Assembly: GCA_947382445.1 (NCBI GenBank) | Contig: CANCZH010000033.1 | Coordinates: 1-19,300, forward strand | Source of the DNA: an uncultured Clostridium sp. | Lineage (GTDB): Bacteria > Bacillota_A > Clostridia > TANB77 > CAG-508 | DNA length: 19,300 nt | Direction of reading: 5' to 3' | In this document: positions 6,077 to 13,229 of the stretch, piece by piece | How positions within the stretch are numbered: position 1 is the stretch's first letter | How the letters are laid out: each line of letters starts with the position of its first letter | Notes under the pieces: model-generated | Database searches by the model: none | What the model saw: the letters and a program-made list of their open reading frames with translations, nothing else | What the model was told of the DNA's origin: nothing | Made by a program: the position numbers and the translations under genes

Positions 6077-8395
6077 TTACCTCCGTTTTTGATTAAAAAT
6101 TGTTTCTGATGTTATTGGAAAGGTGTCTAGTTGTACATTAGCTGCTAATGACAATGCATTTCCAAGAGCTGCTGGCATTCCTATAATTCCATGTTCTGAA
6201 AATAATCTTGCACCATATGGAGCATCTATTTGTGGTGTTTCAATATATCCTACTAAATAATGTGGTTCAGCTCCTATGTGAAGTAATTTATAAGTTCGCA
6301 GGCTGGTATTTAATAAAATAGAATTCTCATTATATTTAAATTCTTCCCTAGAAGCTAAGCTTAATCCCATACTCATTCCACCTTTTATTGAGCTTTCCAA
6401 AGTTTTTAAGTCTAGGATTTTTCCAATATCAATAACTGTTGCAGCATTTATTAATCTATACGTATATTCTGTCAAATCTAATTCAACTTCCACAGCTTGA
6501 GCTCCTACAGTCCAAGATTGTCCAGTCTTTCCTTTTCCTGTATCTTCAGATAAAGTAGTAATATGGTTCATAATATAACTGCCTCTACCAATAACTTGTT
6601 TTCCTACAATAATTTCGCTTTCAGGAATCTTTACTCCAAATGCCAAATCTTGAAAGCCAATATTGAATTTAGGATTACTTTTCACAAATATTTTTTCTTC
6701 ACCATAATCCAAATCTTCTGGGTTTACTTTTAATGCAATTGAAGCATTGCTTTTAAGCTGAGAAATTAAATCATCTGCCGCATTTAATACAGCTCTTCCC
6801 AATAGATAAATAGACATACTGGCAACAGTTTTCCAGTACTCAGGTGTAGTTCTTGTATTAATATCAAAATTTACGTATATTCTTGAATAATCCATTCTCA
6901 ATTTTTGAGCTAATATCTGAATAAGTTGATTTCTATTTCCAGAACCTATTTCGACAGCCCCTATATTTAAGTTTATAGTTCCATCTGTATTGAAAGTTAT
7001 AACTGTTGCAGCTGACGCATCACTGTTTGGATTAGGCGTTTTCCAAAATAAGCTAATTCCTTTGGCTCTTACTTTATTATCACCAATATTTATTAAGTTT
7101 CCTTCATTCCAATTTATTAGCCCTTTTAATTTGTCTATGCATGCACCAACATTTCCAGTATTACTTTCAGTTATTTCAACCTGTGTTGGTGAAAAATTTC
7201 CAGGTAATATGCTATTTTTTCTTCTAAATTCTAATTCGTCAATACCACATTTTTTAGCAAGTTCATCAATTACTCTTTCTATACAAAAAGTATAAGATTC
7301 GTGAGAAAATCCTCTATATGCAGTTGAGAAATTGTGATTTGTGTATACACATAAAGAATCGCAAAACAAGTTTTCTATGTTATATGGACCAGTGCAATCG
7401 ACAGCTATTGCTTTACTCATGTTAGGAGAAATATCGGTATATGCTCCTGTATCTAAGTTAAAACTCATTTGTGCTACTTGAATTTTTCCGTCTTTTGAAG
7501 CTCCAATTTTTATATTGGCATCTAATCCTAATCTTGATGGTGCAGTAGTAATATCTTGTTCTCTAGGAATAATTACTCTAGTCTTTTTTCCTCCAACTGC
7601 TTGAGTAGCAATATAGGCTAAAAGTTCTAAAAAAACAGGAGATTTTCCTCCAAAACCTCCTCCAACAAGTCCAACATTTACAACAACATTTCCTTCATCT
7701 ATATTAAATATTTTACTGATTAATTTTTTAACCTTATATGGAGATTGAGTTGAACTCCATATTATAACTTCTCCATTGCTTGAAATCTTGGCATCAGATA
7801 CTCTAACTTCCATAGCAATATGGTCTGATTTTTTTAAAGAAAAGTTCTTTTCTACTATATAATCACTTTTAGCTAGTCCATCTTCTAAATTACCTTTTCT
7901 TATTTTATAGCTACTTGCTATATTAGAATTTTCTACTGGAAACACATCTTCTGTTTTTGCTATATACATTGTAGCATTTTCGTGAACTAATGGTGCATTT
8001 GGTTTTAGTGCTTCTGTTACTGAATTAATAACAGGTAATTCTTCATATTCAATAAAAATTGCTTCACAGGCCTTTTCTGCAATATCTTCTGAATCAGCTA
8101 CGACTAATGCAATTGGTTCCCCATAGTATCTTACTTTTTCCATTGCTAATATTGGTCTATCTTCTAATGTTACACCTGTTAAAATGCTAATATCTTGTCC
8201 TGTTATAATGGCTTTAACTCCTTCTATTTTTTTAGCATTTTCTAGTTTTATATTCTTTATTTTTGCATGTGCTTTTACGCTGGTTTTTAATCTAGCATAT
8301 AATAGTCCTGGCTCATATTTATCTGCTGTATATTTAGCGTCTCCAGTTACTTTATCCCATGCATCTTTTCTTTCAACTGATTCGTTAAGTGGCAT
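6077..8395 (-). CDS. Molybdenum hydroxylase (xanthine dehydrogenase family), molybdopterin-binding large subunit
   Basis: 772 aa, intact. It would hydroxylate an N-heterocycle or aldehyde at a molybdenum centre, passing electrons to the 2Fe-2S and FAD subunits encoded downstream. The N-terminal domain starts R-K-D-A-W-D-K-V-T-G-D-A-K-Y-T. Molybdopterin contacts include G-G-G-F-G-G-K (245-251) and A-Y-R-G-F (359-363), plus a G-A-V-E-I-G-S-G-N segment. The catalytic glutamate of the family is E734 in S-E-H-G. Substrate cannot be assigned. ATG is preceded by AAAGGAG. First gene of the operon. The last codons read N-Q-K-R-R; if the CGG at 6083-6085 also carries an extra C, the end becomes K-G-G-K-L with TGA overlapping the next ATG and a perfect SD. 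Confidence 0.92.
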   Translation of the reverse strand: MPLNESVERKDAWDKVTGDAKYTADKYEPGLLYARLKTSVKAHAKIKNIKLENAKKIEGVKAIITGQDISILTGVTLEDRPILAMEKVRYYGEPIALVVADSEDIAEKACEAIFIEYEELPVINSVTEALKPNAPLVHENATMYIAKTEDVFPVENSNIASSYKIRKGNLEDGLAKSDYIVEKNFSLKKSDHIAMEVRVSDAKISSNGEVIIWSSTQSPYKVKKLISKIFNIDEGNVVVNVGLVGGGFGGKSPVFLELLAYIATQAVGGKKTRVIIPREQDITTAPSRLGLDANIKIGASKDGKIQVAQMSFNLDTGAYTDISPNMSKAIAVDCTGPYNIENLFCDSLCVYTNHNFSTAYRGFSHESYTFCIERVIDELAKKCGIDELEFRRKNSILPGNFSPTQVEITESNTGNVGACIDKLKGLINWNEGNLINIGDNKVRAKGISLFWKTPNPNSDASAATVITFNTDGTINLNIGAVEIGSGNRNQLIQILAQKLRMDYSRIYVNFDINTRTTPEYWKTVASMSIYLLGRAVLNAADDLISQLKSNASIALKVNPEDLDYGEEKIFVKSNPKFNIGFQDLAFGVKIPESEIIVGKQVIGRGSYIMNHITTLSEDTGKGKTGQSWTVGAQAVEVELDLTEYTYRLINAATVIDIGKILDLKTLESSIKGGMSMGLSLASREEFKYNENSILLNTSLRTYKLLHIGAEPHYLVGYIETPQIDAPYGARLFSEHGIIGMPAALGNALSLAANVQLDTFPITSETIFNQKRR

Positions 8396-8435
8396 AAAAT
8401 TCTCCTTTTTTATAGTATTAGTAATTTTTAGGAGG

Positions 8436-8441
8436 ATTATA
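8436..8441 (-). promoter_or_regulatory. Candidate -10 box of the molybdenum-hydroxylase operon
   Basis: TATAAT on the minus strand, 41 bp upstream of the large-subunit start. No good -35 is present at 16-18 bp, which may mean activator dependence. A 15-bp dyad, ATTTGT and ACAAAT with a 3-base centre, lies upstream at 8498-8512. Confidence 0.35.
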
Positions 8442-8516
8442 CACTTATTAAAATCTATATAGTTAAACTTACATGTTCTTATTTTATATAAATTGTAATT
8501 TGTGCTACAAATAATT

Positions 8517-9026
8517 TCAAAATTTCTTTCGAGTCAATACTATCCCAACAATTGATATAATAAAGATAATTGGTGCTATCCTAATAAATAGCCATTCAAA
8601 CGAATGAAAAGCAACTCCTAAAACAGCATTTTCGGGATCATTATAATTCCAATTAAAATACGGACTATTTAATAAAATTAAAGAAATAAAAATTAGTATG
8701 ATGATTACACATAATAAAATTAGTATCCAATGAATCATTTTTCTTCTTGCATTCTTTATTTGCAATAGTTGTAAGTTTATTACCTCCAATTTTTCAGAAA
8801 TTGCTTTCAAATCATCTACTTTAGACTCTGAAATATTTTCTCCAAGCAAAGTGCTTACCGGTGTTTCAAGAGCCTCTGATATCGAGATTAACATTTCCGA
8901 ATCAGGAACTGACAATCCTTGCTCCCATTTAGAAATTGTTTGTCTTACCACATTTAATTTGACAGCAAGTTCTTCTTGTGAAAGTCCTCTTGATTTTCTT
9001 ATTGATTTAATGTTTTCTTTTAACAT
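8517..9026 (-). CDS. XRE-family regulator with C-terminal membrane anchor
   Basis: 169 aa. Residues about 5-60 are a Cro/CI-type helix-turn-helix: I-R-K-S-R-G-L-S-Q-E-E-L-A, then V-R-Q-T-I-S-K-W-E-Q-G, then P-D-S-E-M-L. A short coiled linker (about 65-95) is followed by two hydrophobic helices (about 97-119 and 143-164), so the DNA-binding domain is tethered to the cytoplasmic face of the membrane. Such proteins are common in Clostridia and Bacilli; their targets are often neighbouring envelope genes. The next gene upstream is an acyltransferase-3 membrane protein, a possible target. GGAG precedes the ATG by ten bases. Confidence 0.88.
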   Translation of the reverse strand: MLKENIKSIRKSRGLSQEELAVKLNVVRQTISKWEQGLSVPDSEMLISISEALETPVSTLLGENISESKVDDLKAISEKLEVINLQLLQIKNARRKMIHWILILLCVIIILIFISLILLNSPYFNWNYNDPENAVLGVAFHSFEWLFIRIAPIIFIISIVGIVLTRKKF

Positions 9027-9118
9027 TTTAGAACAACTCCTTTCTTTACAAACTATTATATAAAGAATAGTCCGTTGCTACAAGCAATGCTTATTAACAT
9101 TCAAGATTTATAGCCATA

Positions 9119-9132
9119 AAATTGTAATTTAA
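9119..9132. repeat. 14-bp direct repeat, left copy
   Basis: AAATTGTAATTTAA, identical to 10188-10201. This copy overlaps the stop codon of the acyltransferase gene. The first 12 bases occur a third time at 8490-8501. Confidence 0.5.
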
Positions 9133-10172
9133 CGTACTCCTATAATCTTTTTTAAAATAGGAATTTTACTAATAATTTCATACAATAATATAGTTACTAT
9201 AAAACTTCCAAAAATAATACATATTTGCAAAACAATATTATCTATCATCATTAGAGAATAGTAACCAACTATTACTAGAATTGTTTGATGTAAAATATAT
9301 ATCGAAAATGATGCCTTTTTAAAGTAATTGGTAATTTTGTTTTCTTTATTTAAAAATATTTTGCCTATAATTATATAAGATAATATTCCAAGCCACCCCA
9401 CAAAATTTACAAACAGATCTCCATAATAACTATATTTAAAGTATAAAATTATAAGTATTATTTGTGATATAGAATATAGGGATAAAATTATTGTCTTATA
9501 ATTTAATATTTTTTCTATAAATTCATCGCTAAATAAGTAATAACCTAGCAAATATAATAACATATATTTTCCTATACTTTGTCCTCCAAAGTTTCCTATA
9601 TGATATACTATAAAAATTGGAATAAACAATAATATAATTTGAAACATATTTACTTTATTTATTTTACTATCAACTTTATTAAGTGGTATTTTTTTTATTA
9701 CTAATAATGTTATTAAAGCAATAATAAACAAATATAGTAGAAACCATAAATGTCCAAAAGTAAACATTCCGTCATAACCATTCAAGTCAGAAAAGTGTGT
9801 AAAAAAATATTTAAAATTATCTATGATTCCACCATTATAATCAAAAAAGAATTTGCGAGCATATAAAGTTTGAAATGGAATAAGTAGTATTAGTCCACTA
9901 ATAAATGGAATCAATATTTTTCTAGTTCTTTCTTTTATAAAATCTCTAGTATTTCTTTTTTCTAACGAATATCTGGCTGATATACCTGCAACAACAAATA
10001 AAATAGGCATAAGCCAAGGACTTACTAATACAATCAGAGAACTTAAAATATTATTATTTCCACCCCATATATAAAATTTAGTTCCAAAATTATTCCAAAT
10101 CATAAAAGTATGGTATGGGAACAATAATAATATTACAATAGTTCTTATATTATCCAAATAATGTTTCCTCAT
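9129..10172 (-). CDS. Acyltransferase 3 family integral membrane protein
   Basis: 347 aa, about ten hydrophobic helices throughout. The N-terminal pattern (Y-L-D-N-I-R-T, then F-P-Y-H-T-F in the first membrane helix) is that of acyltransferase-3 proteins (OafA/YrhL/WecH group), where the membrane His is part of the acyl-transfer site. The family moves acetyl or other acyl groups onto cell-surface sugars, peptidoglycan or lipids; the acceptor here is unknown. The ATG at 10172 is chosen because GGAG lies seven bases upstream; a GTG at 10184 lies before that site. The gene and its ribosome binding site are bracketed by a 14-bp direct repeat. Confidence 0.88.
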   Translation of the reverse strand: MRKHYLDNIRTIVILLLFPYHTFMIWNNFGTKFYIWGGNNNILSSLIVLVSPWLMPILFVVAGISARYSLEKRNTRDFIKERTRKILIPFISGLILLIPFQTLYARKFFFDYNGGIIDNFKYFFTHFSDLNGYDGMFTFGHLWFLLYLFIIALITLLVIKKIPLNKVDSKINKVNMFQIILLFIPIFIVYHIGNFGGQSIGKYMLLYLLGYYLFSDEFIEKILNYKTIILSLYSISQIILIILYFKYSYYGDLFVNFVGWLGILSYIIIGKIFLNKENKITNYFKKASFSIYILHQTILVIVGYYSLMMIDNIVLQICIIFGSFIVTILLYEIISKIPILKKIIGVR

Positions 10173-10187
10173 AATTTTCTCCACTTC

Positions 10188-10201
10188 AAATTGTAATTTA
10201 A
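10188..10201. repeat. 14-bp direct repeat, right copy
   Basis: Second copy of AAATTGTAATTTAA, lying between the stop of the FMN split-barrel gene and the ribosome binding site of the acyltransferase gene. The two copies are 1069 bp apart and flank one complete gene. Confidence 0.5.
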
Positions 10202-10202
10202 A

Positions 10203-10622
10203 TTACTCTATATCAAAACTTTCTGTTTTTAAATCACAATAATATCTACCACTTGTAGCAGTAAATTTTAAAACGCAATAATCTGGATCGGTAACTCCTT
10301 TTTTATAAAACATTGTATCACCCGTTTTCCAAATCATATTTTTAGTTTCTTGGTCTGTTAATACTTCCATCTTTCCTTTTAACATAACACCCACATACTT
10401 AACTAGCCCTTTATGATAAAAATATATACTAGCATTAGTATTGCTTTGATATTGTTTTACTCTCATAGATGAAGTGTTAGTAGAAAAATAAAATTCTTTT
10501 AAGCCTTTGCGCTTTCTAGGCTTAAGCATTGCTTTTACATTAGGATAATTTTCATTATCGATAGAACTTATAAAACTAACTTTTTGCTTATCAATAAATT
10601 TTTCTATTTTCTTTAAATCCAT
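10203..10622 (-). CDS. Pyridoxamine 5'-phosphate oxidase-family (FMN-binding split barrel) protein
   Basis: 139 aa, single split-barrel domain of the general-stress-protein-26/PPOX-like type: F-I-S-S-I-D-N-E-N-Y-P-N-V-K-A-M, then F-Y-F-S-T-N-T-S-S, then A-S-I-Y-F-Y. Members bind FMN or F420 and reduce small molecules; here the substrate is unknown. A weak purine-rich AGAGAGATGA precedes the ATG. It has its own near-consensus promoter overlain by a large palindrome (10669-10696), so expression is probably tightly switched. Confidence 0.85.
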   Translation of the reverse strand: MDLKKIEKFIDKQKVSFISSIDNENYPNVKAMLKPRKRKGLKEFYFSTNTSSMRVKQYQSNTNASIYFYHKGLVKYVGVMLKGKMEVLTDQETKNMIWKTGDTMFYKKGVTDPDYCVLKFTATSGRYYCDLKTESFDIE

Positions 10623-10655
10623 AAAACTTCATCTCTCTTTCAATTTATTGAGATG

Positions 10656-10696
10656 ATTATAACATAAAAGGTATATAGTTTCAAAACTATATACCT
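10656..10696 (-). promoter_or_regulatory. Promoter overlain by a 28-bp palindrome
   Basis: TTGAAA (10679-10684) and TATAAT (10656-10661) with an exact 17-bp spacer. A palindrome with perfect 13-bp arms (AGGTATATAGTTT at 10669-10681, complement at 10684-10696) covers the -35 and most of the spacer. It may be an operator; as RNA from upstream it would also form a hairpin followed by TTTTAT, so it could double as a terminator for whatever lay upstream. Confidence 0.65.
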
Positions 10697-10705
10697 ATAT
10701 ATTAT

Positions 10706-10771
10706 TTACCAATTCTCATATCTCTTATTTTTATTCAAAATAGTTACTCTTTTCATATCTTCAAGAGCATT
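10706..10771 (-). pseudogene. Orphan C-terminal tail (gene remnant)
   Basis: A 21-codon open stretch beginning N-A-L-E-D-M-K-R-V-T and ending K-R-Y-E-N-W-stop, with a stop just upstream in frame and no start or ribosome binding site. The composition is protein-like and it sits directly before a hairpin, as a gene end would. Family not recognised; could be chance. Confidence 0.3.
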
Positions 10772-10787
10772 TTATTTAAATTTTATA

Positions 10788-11156
10788 TTACATTAATTCT
10801 TTTCCATCATTAAATGCTTGACCAACTTTTTTAGTTACTTCATAGTATCCGTGAGTAAATGGGTCATAAGCAATTGTATTCATTTTAGATATGTCTGGAT
10901 TTCCATTTTCATCTAAATATTTTTCATCAATAGATAAATTTACGATTTCACCTAGAACTCCATATTCTCCGTCAACTTCTACTGCTTTACATTCCATGCA
11001 TACTGGATATTCTTTAATTATTGGTGCATTTACATGTTCACTTTTTATTGCTGTCATTCCTGATTTTTCAAATTTGTCTTTTACATTATTTTCTAAAACA
11101 ATACCAAAATAATCTGATTCTTTTAAAGTTTCATTAGTTGCTAATGATACTTTATT
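10788..11156 (-). pseudogene. Truncated flavin reductase (FMN-binding split barrel), N-terminus missing
   Basis: About 122 residues of a flavin reductase-like/flavoredoxin-family protein that is normally about 190 aa. The remaining part is clearly homologous: V-S-L-A-T, E-S-D-Y-F-G-I-V, K-F-E-K-S-G-M-T, A-P-I-I-K-E-Y-P-V-C-M-E-C-K, G-E-I-V-N-L-S-I-D-E, then V-G-Q-A-F-N-D-G. In-frame TAA codons directly precede it (11157-11159), and roughly 70 N-terminal residues, including much of the FMN site, are absent. An internal ATG at 11057 would give 89 aa, but it has no good ribosome binding site. Interpreted as a decaying gene. Confidence 0.8.
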
Positions 11157-11207
11157 TTATTATACTATTTTTTAAGTGAATTGCTTTTATTTTCTTATAT
11201 TTATTTT

Positions 11208-11285
11208 TTACTTTTTGTAAATATCTAATCCTAATTCTTTTAGCCAATTTTCAACTTCTATTGGTGCCTGTTCCATATATTTCTG
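11208..11285 (-). pseudogene. Orphan C-terminal tail (gene remnant)
   Basis: 25 open codons beginning Q-K-Y-M-E-Q-A-P and ending E-V-E-N-W-L-K-E-L-G-L-D-I-Y-K-K-stop, with a stop just upstream and no ribosome binding site. The amphipathic W-L-K-E-L-G ending resembles the last helix of flavodoxin-like proteins, but this is a weak guess. Confidence 0.35.
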
Positions 11286-11439
11286 TTAATTTTAAATGCA
11301 TTATTTTTTAAAATGCCTACTCTTAGAACAAGTAATATAACAACTCTCATTAAAGATAATGTCATTGCTTTTATTGCTTGTTTTCTCATCTTTTGCACTA
11401 AGAGAAATGCTAAATAACATTCATAGATCTATTACCTCC

Positions 11440-11508
11440 TTAAATTTTAGACATAAAAATAGCGTAGAAACCCTTTGTCGGATTTCTACGCATTGTTTTG
11501 CTGTCCAT
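11440..11508 (-). promoter_or_regulatory. Leader with 22-codon ORF overlapping a hairpin (attenuator-like)
   Basis: A short ORF starts M-D-S-K-T-M-R-R-N-P and ends F-Y-A-I-F-M-S-K-I, then TAA merged with an AAGGAGG ribosome binding site. Inside it, GCGTAGAAA and TTTCTACGC (11483-11491 and 11462-11470) form a 9-bp hairpin followed by TATTTTTATG. This is the layout of a ribosome-mediated attenuator: a ribosome held over the R-R-N-P codons would stop the hairpin forming. The ATG downstream of the ribosome binding site meets TAG after four codons, so the controlled gene is gone. The leader start has almost no 5' UTR, so it may instead be an untranslated hairpin. Confidence 0.5.
11462..11491 (-). 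terminator. Hairpin with T-rich tail inside the leader
   Basis: 9-bp perfect GC-containing stem, 12-base loop; TATTTTTA follows on the minus strand. Candidate attenuator terminator. Confidence 0.55.
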
Positions 11509-11518
11509 GATTTTTTGT

Positions 11519-11548
11519 ATTTTATAAAAATTTTTATTAATTTGTCAA
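11519..11548 (-). promoter_or_regulatory. Strong promoter ahead of the orphan leader
   Basis: TTGACA (11543-11548) and TAAAAT (11519-11524) with an 18-bp spacer; an overlapping TATAAA gives 16 bp. Predicted start of transcription is near 11512, only a few bases before the leader ORF. Confidence 0.6.
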
Positions 11549-11566
11549 GATAAAAAATAAATTTTT

Positions 11567-11726
11567 TTACAATTCGGAAATCATTGTATCATAATGACTA
11601 TTTATTATATTGTTTGTATTTATGCCCATTTCTTTTGCAATATTCAATAATTGTTCTTCGTAATTAATATCATTCTGTTCATTTATCAATATTTTCTACC
11701 TTAAATTTTAATTCTATTTCTCTCAT
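11567..11726 (-). pseudogene. Broken small ORF downstream of the CMD-cupin gene
   Basis: After TTGGAG, an ATG opens M-R-E-I-E-L-K-F-K-V-E-N-I-D-K then TGA. In the +1-shifted frame, an open stretch beginning N-E-Q-N-D-I-N-Y-E-E-Q and ending Y-D-T-M-I-S-E-L follows to a TAA at 11567. Together they look like one about 52-residue product split by a frameshift, or a start and an end fused by a deletion. The opening resembles CYTH-domain N-termini, but this is too short to trust. It would be the second gene of the CMD-cupin transcript. Confidence 0.4.
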
Positions 11727-11741
11727 ATTACATTTCTCCAA

Positions 11742-12479
11742 TTATAATTTATCATACTCTTCATCAGTCACTGGCTCACACCATTCATTTGATGTTTCTT
11801 CTCCAGGAACTTCTACTGCAATATGACTAAACCAAGAGTCTTTTTTAGCACCATGCCAATGTTTAACGTTAGCTGGAATTACTACAACATCTCCTGTTTT
11901 TAAGCTTTGTGCTTCTTTTCCCTCTTCTTGATACCAACCTTCTCCATCTATATAAATAAGAATTTGACCTCCATTTTTACTTGAATGATGGATATGCCAG
12001 TTATTTATACATCCTGGTTCAAATGTAACATTTGCTAAAAATACTGATGACTCTCCTGGTTTTGTCAATGGATTTAAATATGAGTTTCCTTTGAAATATT
12101 GGGCAAATGCTGTATTAGGTTCTCCTATTCCAAACCCACCACCATGAATTTCTTTTATATTTTCATCTTCATAAATTTCTTTAACTAGTGAAAATGCACT
12201 CCATGCTTTTGGCCATCCTGAATAAAAAGCAAGTTGTGTTATTATTTCAACAGCTTCTTCTTTTGTTATTCCATGTTTTTTTCCTAAAATTAAGTGTGAT
12301 TTTAATTGTGGAAATAAGCCTTGTGACATTAATGCAGAAATTGTTATCATACTTCTGTCTTTTAATGACAATTTATTTTCTCTACTCCATACTTCTCCAA
12401 ATAATACGTCATCATTTAACTCTGCAAATTTTGGTGCTAGTTCACCCAAATTTTCTCTTCCAGCAGTTTGTTTTTCCAT
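11742..12479 (-). CDS. Carboxymuconolactone decarboxylase-like/cupin two-domain protein
   Basis: 245 aa. The N-terminal half (about 15-105) is a carboxymuconolactone decarboxylase/AhpD-like helical domain (D-R-S-M-I-T-I-S-A-L, A-V-E-I-I-T-Q-L-A-F-Y-S-G-W-P), without the CxxC of peroxidase-type AhpD. The C-terminal half (about 140-235) is a cupin barrel with W-H-I-H-H and P-A-N-V-K-H-W-H-G metal-binding motifs; the usual Glu of motif 1 is Gln (G-G-Q). Such fusions are common in gut anaerobes, often beside flavodoxin, aldo-keto reductase or SDR genes; the reaction is not established. GGGAGG precedes the ATG. The promoter has a MerR-type layout, suggesting induction by electrophile, metal or redox stress. 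Confidence 0.88.
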   Translation of the reverse strand: MEKQTAGRENLGELAPKFAELNDDVLFGEVWSRENKLSLKDRSMITISALMSQGLFPQLKSHLILGKKHGITKEEAVEIITQLAFYSGWPKAWSAFSLVKEIYEDENIKEIHGGGFGIGEPNTAFAQYFKGNSYLNPLTKPGESSVFLANVTFEPGCINNWHIHHSSKNGGQILIYIDGEGWYQEEGKEAQSLKTGDVVVIPANVKHWHGAKKDSWFSHIAVEVPGEETSNEWCEPVTDEEYDKL

Positions 12480-12527
12480 TTTAAATTCCTCCCTATATTA
12501 ATTTTTTATAAGTTAGTCTTTATATCT

Positions 12528-12558
12528 TTTATATACCTTAGAGTAAACTTTAAGTCAA
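12528..12558 (-). promoter_or_regulatory. MerR-type promoter with 19-bp spacer and dyad
   Basis: TTGACT (12553-12558) and TATAAA (12528-12533) are separated by 19 bp, the over-long spacing typical of promoters that MerR-family activators untwist. The spacer holds a near-perfect dyad (12537-12554): CTTAGAGT and ACTTTAAG around a 2-bp centre, 7 of 8 paired, very like operators of the NmlR/AdhR subgroup. No merR gene is in the window. Confidence 0.7.
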
Positions 12559-12568
12559 TAGCTTAATA

Positions 12569-12607
12569 AAAAAATAACTCAATTATTTTTTAATTGAGTT
12601 ATTTTTT
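12569..12607. terminator. Strong bidirectional terminator after perR-rubrerythrin
   Basis: Perfect 17-bp stem (12569-12585 with 12591-12607), T5 loop, A- and T-runs at the ends. It separates the rubrerythrin operon from the CMD-cupin promoter. The 80 bp between it and the rubrerythrin stop hold no feature I can support. Confidence 0.85.
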
Positions 12608-12689
12608 ATATATTAGGAAAGCCAAAGAGAAAAGTAAAAATTATGCTAATTTAATGTCTTTCCTATTTGTTCTTAATATTAACTTATTT

Positions 12690-13229
12690 TTAGTAATTTT
12701 CTGCCTTTATTTCAAAATATGCTTTTGGATGGCTACAAACTGGACAAACTTCTGGTGCTTGTTTTCCTATTACTATATGTCCACAATTTCTACATTTCCA
12801 AATTTTATCTCCATCTTTAGAAAATACTAAGCCATCTTCTACATTTTCTAATAATTTTTTGTATCTTTCTTCATGTTCTTTTTCTATTTTTCCAACAGCT
12901 TCAAATAAGTATGCAATACGGTCGAATCCTTCTTCTTTTGCTTCTTTTGCCATTCTATCATACATATCTGTCCATTCAAAGTTTTCTCCTTCAGCAGCTG
13001 CTTTTAAGTTTTCTGCAGTTGTTCCAATTTCTCCACCTTGTAGTAATTTAAACCACATTTTTGCATGTTCTTTTTCGTTATCTGCTGTTTCTTGGAATAT
13101 TGCAGCTATTTGCTCATATCCTTCTTTTTTTGCTTTACTTGCAAAATAAGTATATTTATTTCTTGCTTGAGATTCTCCTGCAAAAGCCTCCATTAAATTC
13201 TTTTCTGTCTTAGTTCCTTTTAGTTCCAT
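12690..13229 (-). CDS. rbr: Rubrerythrin
   Basis: Non-haem diiron peroxidase that reduces hydrogen peroxide in the cytoplasm of anaerobes, 179 aa. N-terminal four-helix ferritin-like domain with diiron ligands E19, E52/H55, the E85 region, and E116/H119; the E19-x6-Y26 signature is present. The C-terminal rubredoxin domain has C146-x2-C149 and C162-x2-C165 for one Fe. Both domains are complete. Its ATG directly follows the perR stop codon (TAA-ATG) and its ribosome binding site AAGGAGG lies in the last perR codons, so the two are translationally coupled and co-repressed through the operator ahead of perR. Confidence 0.96.
   Translation of the reverse strand: MELKGTKTEKNLMEAFAGESQARNKYTYFASKAKKEGYEQIAAIFQETADNEKEHAKMWFKLLQGGEIGTTAENLKAAAEGENFEWTDMYDRMAKEAKEEGFDRIAYLFEAVGKIEKEHEERYKKLLENVEDGLVFSKDGDKIWKCRNCGHIVIGKQAPEVCPVCSHPKAYFEIKAENY

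Noticed and set aside
6990..7295. Plus-strand ORF of 101 codons
   Set aside because: Lies wholly inside the intact molybdenum-hydroxylase large subunit on the other strand; no ribosome binding site.
8396..8516. Possible molybdenum-cofactor riboswitch ahead of the hydroxylase operon
   Set aside because: The 121-bp gap holds only a -10 box and a 15-bp dyad; there is no multi-stem structure of the needed size.
11359..11553. Plus-strand ORF of 64 codons across the leader region
   Set aside because: No ribosome binding site; it is the antisense of a promoter, hairpin and leader that form a coherent layout on the minus strand.
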